Source: Ophiosphaerella korrae (taxonomy: Eukaryota > Ascomycota > Dothideomycetes > Pleosporales > Phaeosphaeriaceae). From it: a DNA stretch of 27,541 bases. Of the stretch, positions 1 to 9,130 are shown in pieces; position 1 is the stretch's first letter; each line of letters starts with the position of its first letter. The notes below the pieces were generated by a model. That model was not told the origin of the DNA. It saw only the letters and a program-made list of their open reading frames with translations, and did not search any database. The stretch covers positions 1-27,541 of the forward strand of contig JALNQF010000477.1 in assembly GCA_028456385.1 (NCBI GenBank), read 5' to 3'. The translations under genes and the position numbers were made by a program.

Positions 1-1
1 T

Positions 2-3000
2 AACTATATAAGAGTAATTCTAGTAGAAGATATCTAAGGATAGGAAATAATACTAGAAGAAGGTTACGTAGTAATAAAGCCTAGACTAAAACTACTTAGA
101 AAATACGTCTAAGGAAGACTATAGTATAAATACAAGTATAATAAATATCTAAAATATAAAGAATATAAACTTAAAATAGAGCTATAGCTTTAAGAAGATA
201 GATAATTTATAAAAATACTAAAGTAAGAAAGGCTAGAAGGTATAAGAGGCTTATATATTACGAAGATAAGTACTTATTAAAGAAAGAAAGTACAATTAAT
301 AATTAATAGTAGAGCTATAAAGAACTTTATATTAAAGAAGTTTATAGAAAAACAAGAAATAACTTATACTATAAAGAAGTACCCTTAATAACTAAGTATA
401 ATTAAAGGAAAACTATTTTAGGAACCTATAAAGTTCGAGACAATACCCTTTATACTAGAACTAGAAGGGATAACAATTAAGAATATAGTTATAGATATAA
501 CAACAATTAATAATAAACAAAATATAATACTAAGAATACTATAGTTATAAATAACTAACCTAAGAATTAATTAGAGAATAAGGAAAATTAGCTACTTTAA
601 GAAAGAAATATTAAAAGCTAATATAGCTATATACAAAGGAGAATTCCTAGAAAAATATAAGAAATAAGAAAAATAGCTTATAGAACCTAAAGATTACCTT
701 CTAGAATATTAACTATAGGATTTAGTAATAGATCTAAAGGAAGACAAGGATGTAGGATAGAGCTTAGTTTATAGAAAAATAGAAGAAGAATCTAAGATTA
801 AATAAACGTTTATTAAAAACGTACTAAAGAAAAGATAAATATAGGAATCTAAGTCTTTAGTAGTACATAAACTTATATTTATAGATAAAAAGAGAATAAA
901 AGATAAAAGACTTTATATAGACTTTAGAAAAACTAACGTAATTATAAGTAAGAACTAATATCTCTTACTATAAATAGACGTAATATAAGATAGACTATAG
1001 AAAGTAAGAATCTTTATAAAACTAGATATCTAGAACGCCTACTACTAGATTAGAATCAAGAAAGGTAATAAATAGAAAATAGCGTTTAGAACACAATATA
1101 GACTATATAAATACCTAGTTATACCCTTTAGCTTAATAAACGCACTAGTAGCCTTCTAAGAAAGAATAAATATAGTACTAAGAGAGTACTTAGATATATT
1201 TATATTTACATACCTAGATAATATCCTTATATTCTTAGAAATAGAAGAAGAATACGTGTAGTATATATATAAAGTACTAGAAAGACTAGTAGAAAATAAG
1301 ATATTTCTTAAAATAAGAAAATGCGAATTCTATATAAAAGAAATAAACTTCCTTAGATTTATTATTAAACTAGGAAAAATTAAGATTAATCTAGAGAAAA
1401 TTAGATCGATTAACAAATAGCTAATACTAAAGAACCTAAAGGAAGTATAATAATTTTATAGCTTAGCTAACTTTTGCAAAAAGTTAATAGTAAAATAGTC
1501 TAAAGATATAGAACTAATAACAAGGCTTATAAAAAAAGATATACTATTTAAATAGATAAAGGAATACAACAAAGTATTTAAGAAGATTAAAAAGAAGTTT
1601 ATAGAAAACCTAGTTATTAGAATATATAACCTAGACCTACTAGTAATAGTAAAAACAGACGTATCTAATTTAGTCTATAGAATAGTACTAATACAAGAAG
1701 ACCTAAAGACTAAGAAAGAATATCTAGTTAAATACTTCTCTAAGAAAATAAAGCTAGTAGAGCTTAACTACCTAATTTATAACAAAGAGATACTAGCAAT
1801 CTATAAAGTATTTAAATAATAGAGAGTATACTTATAAAGAGTAAAATACTAAACAAAGGTCTATATAAACTATAAGAATCTTATAGGATTTATACTAAAT
1901 AAAGAACTAATATAATAATATATAAGATAGTAGGAATTCTTATTAATATTTAATATAGAAATTATATATATAAAAGAGAAAGATAACTAATTTATAGACG
2001 CCTTTAGTAGAAGACTAGACTTATAGAAAGAAGTAAGCGCTACTAGTATAGTTCTAGTTAAAAACAAAGAAGGATATTTAGTCTTAAATATACCTAAAAT
2101 AGCTATAACACTTAAAAGAAAGAGTAGCGAGCTAGATAAATAGATTTAGAAAGAAACAAGAAAAGCCCTTAAAGAGATAAAGAAACTTAAAATTAAAGAA
2201 AGTTTTATAAAAGCCTATAGAAGAACGTATATTCTAAGAAAGATATAAAGAGAATTTATATAATAGTTCTATAAACTACTAGTATATAGATATTAAGGAA
2301 TTAATAAAATACTAGATAGACTACTAAGAGATTACTATATCTTAAGAGTAAGACAACTAGTAATAGAAGTACTACAAGATTATATAGAATACTAAAAGAA
2401 TAAGTATAGTAAGTATATACTATATAGGAAGCTATAACTAGTAGAAGTACTAGAATAACTATAGAGAGTTATTATAATAGATTTTATTATAAAACTACCT
2501 AAGTTAAAAGACTTAATATTAGGAGTTAAGTATAATAAAATCCTAATAATAGTAGATAAACTTATAAAGTACTTATACTTTAGACTATATAAAGAGAAAA
2601 GTAGAATAGAAGTTATAGTATACTAGGTTCTAGGAACTATAATTAGCTAATATAGACTACTAGATAAGATTATTATAAATAGAGACGTAAGATTTATATT
2701 AAAACTATAGAGAATAATAATAACATAATTAGGAATTAAATACGTAATATCTACTATATACTACCTACAAATAGATAGATAATTAGAAAGAATAAATTAA
2801 ATAGTAGAATAGTACCTAAGATACTACTTTAACTATAACTAGAATAATTAGGTATAGTTACTACTTATAGCATAGTTAGTATACAATAGCGTAAAGAATA
2901 AGATAATAAGAGTATTACTTTTCTTTATAAACTATAGATTTAACTCTAGTATATATAGAATACTAAGACTAGAGATATCTTAGTCTCTAAGAAGAGAAAA

Positions 3001-3514
3001 CTTTACTAATAGACTTAAAGATATATATAAGTAATTAAAATAAGATATAGAATTCCTATATAATTAAATAGTAAAGTACTATAATAAGAAATATAAAAAG
3101 GGACCCTAATTTAGAAAGAGAGAAAAAGTATAGTTAGTATAGAAAAATATTAAGAGCAAGAAACTAAGCTTAAAATTAGACTACGTTAAGATAAGACTAT
3201 ATAAAATTAAGAAAGAAGTTACGCTAGTTATATTTAAACTAAAGCTACTAAATAAAATAAAGATATACTTAACTTTCTACGTAGTACTACTTAAGATAGT
3301 ACTATAAAACGTAGAACTACTAGTGTATAAAGTAGATACGTATAAAGAATAAGAAGAATAAGAAGTTAAAAAAATCCTAGTATACTAGTTCTATAATAGT
3401 AGGAACTACTATCTAGTAAAATAGATAGGTATAGACAAAAAAAGACAACTATAGGAAGAAATATAGGAACTAGAGGATAATCTTAACTACTCTAAGAAAC
3501 TAGAAGACTTCTAA
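2..3514 (+). pseudogene. gypsy A gag-pol remnant: PR-RT-RNase H-IN-chromodomain
   Basis: One frame (starting at base 2) is readable throughout if in-frame TAA/TAG are taken as former Gln or Trp. The protease motif near 302-316 reads I-N-S-R-A, a RIP form of D-S-G-A. RT begins about 863; its YxDD box at 1211-1222 reads YLDN. RNase H lies at about 1600-2100. Integrase has a His/Cys-like region from about 2290 and a core with Asp at 2480, a D-R-D motif decayed to N-R-D at 2678-2686, and a kept Glu at 2786. A chromodomain (aromatic cage-like Y-L-V-K-W-type segment) occupies about 3362-3511 and classes the element as a chromovirus. The true stop is either TAA 3512 or TAA 3518. Gag lies outside the window. 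There are dozens of stops; it is not functional. Confidence 0.9.
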
Positions 3515-3515
3515 A

Positions 3516-4173
3516 GTTAAAACCCTCTAGAACGCCTAGTAGTAAACTAAGAGAACTAATATTACTATTACTAGATAGAGAGGCGATAGGAGCGCCTAAC
3601 GTAGGACCTACTATAGTAATACTAAATACCTTATCTAAGTCTAGCTTAGCTTCTAGAGCTACTAACTATATAGCTAATTTCTTATTATTTAGCGCCTTTA
3701 TCTTATAAAGATAAAAGAGATAAGCTTAATTCTCTACTAGCTTACTCTACGTAAGCTCCTAGATCTACTTATACTTAGCTTTAGCCTCTATAATTTAAGA
3801 TAGTAATTTATCTTAAGCCTAGTTAATAGCTCTCTCTATTATTATTAAGCCTAGATATAAGAATAAGTATAATAAATATATACTCTATAAAAGAGATACT
3901 AGACACGTTATAGGAACTATAAACGTTTATATAGATATACGCCTTATAAGCTCTACTATTGTTTGTAGAAACTATATAAGGAGAGTACTTAGGATTTAAC
4001 TTAGAAGAAGTATAATAAGAATAAAGAAATATTTTAACACTATTACGTAATACGTAATTAGTAAGAAGATATTAATAACGTATAGAAGAGGTAACTATAG
4101 AGAGTAATAAGGAACTAGAAATTAATAAAGAAAGTAGGTTAATAACCTTAGCTCTAAGATAGATAAATAAAGA
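3516..4173 (-). other. gypsy A 3' region with candidate antisense ORF
   Basis: About 680 bp separate the chromodomain end from the purine tract, more than a chromovirus needs. On the minus strand two frames look protein-like. Frame a is open without a stop at 3823-4053 (231 nt, ending in the same TAA as in copies B and C). Frame b, nearer pol, reads as a helical Lys/Glu/Leu-rich segment followed by a Ser-rich tail, with stops only as TAA/TAG. I recognise no family. It may be an accessory antisense gene of the element, or an artefact of T-rich sequence; agreement between three copies favours the first. Confidence 0.4.
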
Positions 4174-4180
4174 CTTACTT

Positions 4181-4194
4181 AGAGGAGGAGATAG
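4181..4194 (+). promoter_or_regulatory. polypurine tract of gypsy A
   Basis: AGAGGAGGAGATAG directly precedes the 3' LTR. This is the expected position and composition of the primer for plus-strand DNA synthesis. Copies B and C carry matching tracts at 8451-8464 (minus) and 22908-22921. Confidence 0.75.
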
Positions 4195-4625
4195 TGTTAT
4201 AATAGTAATAAGAGAAATATAGATAGAACTAATTAGCTCTATAACTAAAGGATTAAGTTCTTATAAATATAAAGAATATAAACTTAATTAGAAAACTATA
4301 TATAATTAGGATACCTAGAGTAATCTATAATCTATAGACTCTTAGTATTAATAGATTATAGATTAAGGTAATCTATAATCTATTATTCTTAGTAGTAATA
4401 GATTAATAGATTAGGATAAGTATATAGTTAGTAGCGACGCGTATTATTAAGATAGTATTAGTAATTTAATCCTTTAACTATAGAACGCTAATACAAGATA
4501 GTTATAAAATATCTTCTATTGTTTATAGCCTATTATAGATTATAACACGAGCTTTTATTATTACCTTATAATCTACTAATACTCTTTTAGGCTATTAGGA
4601 AGTTAACTCTAGTAAGCCTATAATA
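4195..4625 (+). repeat. 3' LTR of gypsy A (431 bp)
   Basis: It starts TGTTATAATAGTAATA, a RIP form of the TGTTACGATAGTAACA start seen in copy C, and ends in a decayed TA version of CA. It has the same length as the LTRs of copy C. The start carries a short inverted repeat (TGTTAC...GTAACA in the best-kept copy). Two strong inverted repeats lie at 4321-4365 and 4369-4413. The last 47 bp resemble copy B and differ from copy C. Confidence 0.9.
4321..4413. repeat. paired inverted repeats inside the gypsy LTR
   Basis: TAATCTATAATCTAT is followed after a 15-nt spacer by its exact reverse complement ATAGATTATAGATTA (4321-4365). A second, less perfect hairpin based on the same unit follows at 4369-4413. 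The same structure is in all five gypsy LTRs: 8280-8324, 14875-14919, 16443-16487 and 23048-23092 for the first hairpin. Role unknown; possibly part of R/U5 RNA folding or an enhancer-type repeat. Confidence 0.8.
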
Positions 4626-5044
4626 AAGGAGCTCTTAAGAACACTTAAATAAGCTAGTCTTATAGTCTTAAAAGAAGAGCTATACTTATTCTATAATAAA
4701 GAGTATAAAATACTTTTTCTCTTCTATATTAATAATATATTAGTAATATATTACAAAATCTACTAATTAAAAGCTTACTAAATTATTAAGAGAATTAAAC
4801 AAGCCTATAATATAGAAGACAAAGGCCTAGTAAGCTAGTTCCTAGGTATATAAGTAATATAGAGTTAGCTAGATAAGACTATTATACTTGTTTATAATAA
4901 GTATATTAATAAGATAGTAAAAAAGTTCGATCTTATAAGCTCTATAAGCTTTCTAGTAACTCTATTACTAGTAGAAGAGCTATAGCTAAGTAAAGGAGAG
5001 GCCTTAAAGTATAAAATTAAAGACTACTAAAAGTAAGTAAAATC
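4626..5044 (+). pseudogene. outer Ty1/copia element, RT fragment (left piece)
   Basis: Plus-strand remnant of the middle of a copia reverse transcriptase. The frame reads L-R-T-L-K at about 4634 and F-Y-I-N-N-I at 4722-4739. Y-I-N-N at 4725-4736 is the RIP form of the copia YVDD active site. A segment recognisable as the copia D-Q-Y-I/F-D-L region follows. It aligns with the reverse complement of the inner copia (about 7060-7475). Its upstream part is cut off by gypsy A, and its downstream part is displaced to 25809 by the inner copia insertion; the junction is the AAATC target duplication at 5040-5044. Confidence 0.88.
5040..5044. repeat. target site duplication AAATC, left copy (inner copia)
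   Basis: AAATC immediately before the left LTR of the inner copia is repeated exactly at 25804-25808 after the right LTR. On both sides the flank is the same outer copia RT, which resumes in register. This proves that 5045-25803 is one insertion. Confidence 0.92.
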
Positions 5045-5209
5045 TATTACAAGATACAAGCTTAGGAATAAGTAAGAGATAATTATTAATTAAAGAGCTA
5101 TCTAAGCTAGGCTACTTATATATAGTAGAGTAGCTTAAATAGCTTATATAGCTTACTTACTACTATAAGCTTACTTAAATTATATAGAGTAAAGCTCTAA
5201 CTTATAATA
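5045..5209 (-). repeat. 3' LTR of inner copia (165 bp)
   Basis: On the plus strand it starts TATTACAAG and ends CTTATAATA; the right LTR has TATTACGAG and CTTGCAATA at the same places, so the ancestral ends were TG...CA. Both LTRs are exactly 165 bp and align without gaps, differing only by transitions in the stretches I compared. A purine-rich stretch (AGAGAG on the minus strand, near 5211-5216) abuts it as the likely polypurine tract. Confidence 0.9.
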
Positions 5210-5443
5210 TACTCTCTAGGTAAGCTACGTAGTAGAGCTATTTAATAAGTTTTGTAGTAGTTATCTAAACTTAGTTAAAAATACTTTTACTTATAATTCT
5301 ATTTGTTTTAGGCTTATACGTAGGTACTAAGCGCTCGTACGCTACGCGTAGTATATTTAGAGTTTTCTTAGCCTTATAAACTCTTTAGTAACTATTATTA
5401 TAGCTATTGTAAGTTACTATTTTTAAAGCTTTTAAAGCTTACT
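5210..5443. other. inner copia 3' untranslated stretch
   Basis: Sequence between the 3' LTR and the candidate antisense frame. Apart from the short purine tract at the LTR edge I see no motif. Both strands have stops in every frame. The part from about 5345 matches the reverse complement of the right window end, so it belongs to the copia family. Confidence 0.5.
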
Positions 5444-5540
5444 TTTTATATTAGCAATTATTATACTAACTTGTTCTTATAGAGTAAAGCTAAGAAAGCT
5501 ACTTGCGCTTATATATCTTACTCCTATACTACCTCTAAAG

Positions 5541-5579
<39 letters not shown>

Positions 5580-6420
5580 AGAAAAAGAAGAAGTATACTA
5601 AAAAGACTCTAGTACTATAGACGCCTTCGCCCTTACTTTCTTATACCTCCTCTCCTAAGAGAGTTATAAGTACTCTCTATAAAGAGCTTTACTTCTACTA
5701 CGCTCGTAGCGCGTTAGTAGGCTACTCTAATAGGAGCTACTATAACTCTCTTAGAGAAGAGGTTTAGCGTTGTATATACTATACTACTAGTAGCTACAGC
5801 TATATTCTTATATAAGTTAATTTAAAAATTTTACTCTAGCTCTTTAATTTACTACTTTAAGAGCTACTCTAGCTCTTTATCTAATATTAGTTAACTAACT
5901 TATATTATAGCTCTAAAATTACTTACTACGCTACTATTACCTTTATTACTACCTAGGCTTATAAGGCTCTAGAGAGAGAGCTTAAAGCTCTCTAAAAGAC
6001 TTTCTATATACTACTTAGTAAGGTTATAGAAGAGACTCTAGGTCTTTAGACTCTTCTACTACCTCTACCTCTACTTCTACTTTAGCTTACGCCTATACCT
6101 ACGCTTACTACTACTACTACTTTTACTTCTACCTATAATCTTACTACTACTACGCTTACTAACGCTACCTTTATAATAAAAGCTATTACTACTCTACTAG
6201 CTAGAGACGCTTAAGCTAAAGAGGCTTTTACGCGTTATTTACGTATAAGGGCGCTTTTTAATAAGTTTATTAATCTTATATTTTAAATAGATACTTTATT
6301 TTAAGCTTAGCTCTAAGCTTTAGCTCTACGCTTTAGCGCTTTAATTTAAAGACTTCTTTATAGCTCTATACTCTACTTTTATAATTCTTATAACTTAAGC
6401 TTAGCTTATATATCCTTAAA
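5444..6420 (+). pseudogene. candidate antisense ORF in the 3' region of inner copia
   Basis: Beyond copia RNase H lies about 1.2 kb not explained by gag-pol. The copia-sense strand there is dense in TAG/TAA. The opposite (plus) strand can be followed in one frame for roughly 325 codons with only TAA/TAG interruptions. Features in order: a Lys/Ser-rich start, a homopolymer run (one GCT then twelve ACT, 5540-5578), a cluster of five Lys, Pro/Ser-rich sequence, a helical stretch with the order A-L-E-R-E-L-K-A-L near 5965, a low-complexity Pro/Leu/Thr segment and another charged helix near 6200. I recognise no family. The same frame exists in the outer copia (about 26455-27442, minus strand). The start is unknown. 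It may be an accessory gene of the element, a captured host gene or chance. Confidence 0.4.
5540..5578 (+). repeat. trinucleotide tract (GCT)(ACT)12, probable fossil (GCT)13
   Basis: GCT at 5540-5542 is followed by twelve ACT units. Only the first unit, which follows A, keeps G; every later G would have followed T (a TpG, RIP target) and is now A. The outer copia has the same tract at 27314-27346 with ten AGT and one AGC, two units fewer. This fits an ancestral GCT repeat converted by RIP. Confidence 0.75.
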
Positions 6421-8020
6421 GTTAAGGTAAGCTTTAAATCTCTTAAACTACTACTCTAGGAGGTGCTTAGTTAGGCTATCTACTAGTATCTCGCTTATTA
6501 GTATATAAGAGACTTAAAATAAGCCTCTAGCGTACTCTTGTCTTAGCTATATATTTTATATATCTACGTAACGTAAGCGCGTTATTACTCTCTTATTTTT
6601 ACCTATAACAAGTCTAATTATTTACTAATTATTGTAGAAGATTATCTAAGTAGCTTATACTTAAGCGCAAGTAGCTTAGCTTTAGTAGTAGAAGTAGTTA
6701 CTATAGCTTGTTATACTACCTTCTATATTACTACTTTACTAAAGAGTATTATAATATAGCTATAAGATAAGTAGCGCGTTACTAGATTATTAGCAAACAA
6801 CGCGTCTTTGTATATAAGTAGCTTAGTGTCTCGCTACTTACTATCTCGCTACTTACTATCTTACTACTAGCTATCTTACTACTTACTATACTAGACTAAT
6901 AGGTACTAAGTTCTATATAAGTAAATAATAACTTAGTTTACTACTTTAAGATACTTTTAGCTTAGATTTATAAGATATTAAAAGAGCTTAGTAGCTATAA
7001 ATACAACGTCTAGTTATACTATTATTACTATATACAAAATAAATCCTACTTACTCCTAGTAGTCCTTGATTTTACACTTTAAGGCCTCTCCTTTACTTAG
7101 CTATAGCTCTTCTACTAGTAATAGAGTTGCTAGAAAGCTTATAGAGCTTACAAGATTAAACTTTTTTACTATCTTATTAATATACTTATTGTAGACGAGC
7201 ATAATAGTCTTATCTAGCTAACTCTATATTACTTATACGCCTAGGAACTAGCTTACTAGGCCTTTGTCTTCTATATTATAGGCTCGTTTAATTCTCTTAA
7301 TAATTTAGTAAGCTTCTAATTAGTAGATTTTATAATATATTACTAATATATTATTAACGTAGAAGAGAAAGAGTATTTTACGCTCTTTATTATAGAATAA
7401 GTATAGCTCTTCTTTTAAGACTATAAGACTAGCTTATTTAAGCGTTCTTAAGAGCTTCTTATACTAAAAGAGTAGTAAGTCTTTAAGGCTATATAGCGCT
7501 TAATTAAGCTTAACGCACTTACTAGCTACTTTAAACTTATCTAGGAGCTTATAGATAACTACTAGTTAATAATCTCTATATACGTAGAAGAAAGCTCTAA
7601 TAACGTTATACTAAGCTACTTCTAGGTTAAACTTAGCTATAATTACTATTATAGTTTAAAACAAGCGCGCTACTAATATAGTAGTATAAGTTAATTATAT
7701 TAAATTAATTATTTAGAAGTCTCTACGTACTATAATCTAAGCTTTATACTTAAAAAAGTAGCTATCTTAGTTAAGTTTATATATAAAAACCTACTTTAGA
7801 GGTAGTAGCTAATTACTTAATTATAAGCGCTCTATCTCCTCCTAGGTACTAGCTACTAGTAGTGTATTAATCTCTTTCTAAGCTACTTATTTAAAGAGCT
7901 ACCTATATAGGTACGTATATAGGTGCTTCTAATTTTATAGTAGTAGTAGGAGCTTATCTTAATATAGATAAGCTTATAGTTATAGCTTAAGCTAAGTAGC
8001 TACTACAATTATAGTGTTTA
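6405..8020 (-). pseudogene. inner copia pol, RT and RNase H segment
   Basis: Read on the minus strand from 8020 down. It begins with the end of the integrase-RT linker. A segment recognisable as copia L-P-L-K-W-V-F lies near 7800, the V-R-x-D and A-K-F-N-L-E motifs at 7600-7720, the YVDD box decayed to Y-V-N-N at 7350-7361, then RNase H with the terminal S-L-T-K-Y-L type motif (copia D-G-L-T-K) near 6470. It aligns with the outer copia pieces at 4626-5044 and 25809-26470. The frame shifts once near 7785 (about 2 nt missing after the W-V-F motif), the only indel I noticed. Stops are frequent and of TAA/TAG type. Gypsy B separates it from the integrase part. Confidence 0.88.
8016..8020. repeat. 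target site duplication GTTTA, left copy (gypsy B)
   Basis: GTTTA at 8016-8020 next to the left LTR edge is repeated at 15046-15050 after the right LTR edge. Confidence 0.9.
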
Positions 8021-8450
8021 TATTACTAGCTTACTAGGGTCGACTTTCTAATAGCCTTTCTAGTATTAGTAGATTATAAAGTAATAGTAAAGGTTTATAT
8101 AAGTAATCTATAATAACTATAAATAATAGAAGATATCTTGCGACTATCTTATACTAGCGTTCTATAGTTAGGAGATTAAATTACTAATACTATCTTAATA
8201 ATGCGCGTTACTACTAACTATATACTTATCCTAATCTATTAATCTATTACTACTAAGAATAATAGATTGTAGATTACTTTAATCTATAATCTATTAACGC
8301 TAAGAGTCTATAGATTATAGATTACTCTAGGTATCCTAATTATATATAGTTTCCTAATTAAGTTTGTATTCTTTATATTTATAAGAACTTAATCCTTTAG
8401 TTATAAAGCTAATTAGTTTTATCTATATTTCTCTTGTTACTATCGTAACA
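8021..8450 (-). repeat. 3' LTR of gypsy B (430 bp)
   Basis: On the minus strand it starts TGTTACGATAGTAACA, the least altered LTR start together with that of copy C, and ends TAGTAATA. The hairpin of the LTR is at 8280-8324. It pairs with the LTR at 14616-15045. Confidence 0.92.
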
Positions 8451-8467
8451 CTATCTCTTCTTCTAGG

Positions 8468-9129
8468 TAGGTCCTTGTTTATCTATCCTAGAGCTAAGGT
8501 TATTAACTTACTTTCTTTATTAATTTCTAGTTCCTTATTACTCTTTATAGTTACCTCTTCTATACGTTATTAATATCTTCTTACTAATTACGTATTACGC
8601 AATAGTGTTAAAATATTTCTTTATTCTTGTTATACCTCTTCTAAGTTAAATCCTAAGTACTCTCTTTATATAGTTTCTACAAATAATAGTAGAGCTTATA
8701 AGGTATATATCTATGTAAACGTTTATAGTTCTTATAACGTGTCTAGTGTCTCTCTTATAAAGTATATATTTATTATACTTATTTTTGTATCTAGGCTTAA
8801 TAATAATAGAGAGAGCTGTTAACTAAGCTTAAGATAAATTACTATCTTAAATTATAGAGGCTAAAGCTAAGTATAAGTAGATCTAGGAGCTTACGTAGAG
8901 TAAGCTAGTAGAGAATTAAGCTTGTCTCTTTTATCTTTATAAGATAAAGGCGCTAAATAATAAGAAATTAGCTATATAGTTAGTAGCTCTAGAAGCTAAG
9001 CTAGACTTAGATAAAGTATTTAGTGTTGCTATAGTAGGTCTTGTGTTAGGCGCTCCTATTACCTCTCTATCTAGTAATAGTAATATTAGTTTTCTTAGTT
9101 TACTATTAGGCGTTCTAGAGGGTTTTAAC
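8468..9129 (+). other. gypsy B 3' region with candidate antisense ORF
   Basis: The counterpart of the antisense frames in copies A and C, here on the plus strand. Frame a is stop-free at 8592-8822 (231 nt with the same terminal TAA). Frame b from about 8790 to 9129 reads as a helix rich in Lys, Glu, Ala and Leu (order A-L-E-A-K-L-D-L-D-K near 8985-9015), then a Ser-rich tail ending beside the chromodomain stop. Stops in frame b are TAA/TAG only and fall at the same codons as in the other copies. No ATG or family is recognised. Confidence 0.42.
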
Positions 9130-9130
9130 T

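Larger units (their letters stand above)
1..4625 (+). mobile_element. Ty3/gypsy chromovirus copy A, 5'-truncated by the window edge
   Basis: The 3' two thirds of a chromodomain-bearing Ty3/gypsy LTR retrotransposon. In order it holds protease, reverse transcriptase, RNase H, integrase, chromodomain, a 3' region of about 680 bp, a purine-rich tract and the 3' LTR. Base 1 aligns with base 18728 of copy C, and the LTR starts align at the same offset (4195 and 22922), so the two copies have no net length difference over 4194 bp. It is inserted in the RT of the outer plus-strand copia. The first bases after the LTR, AAGGA at 4626-4630, should be its target duplication; the other copy lies outside the window. 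It is RIP-mutated and cannot code. Confidence 0.93.

Noticed and set aside
5045..5209. The 165-bp repeat at 5045 and 25639 as a MITE or solo LTR pair
   Set aside because: The shared AAATC duplication, the primer site next to the right copy and the copia coding sequence between them show them to be the two LTRs of one element.
7780..7790. Frame change in the inner copia RT as a programmed frameshift
   Set aside because: Only one copy covers this spot, it falls inside a conserved RT block where a programmed shift makes no sense, and a simple small deletion explains it.
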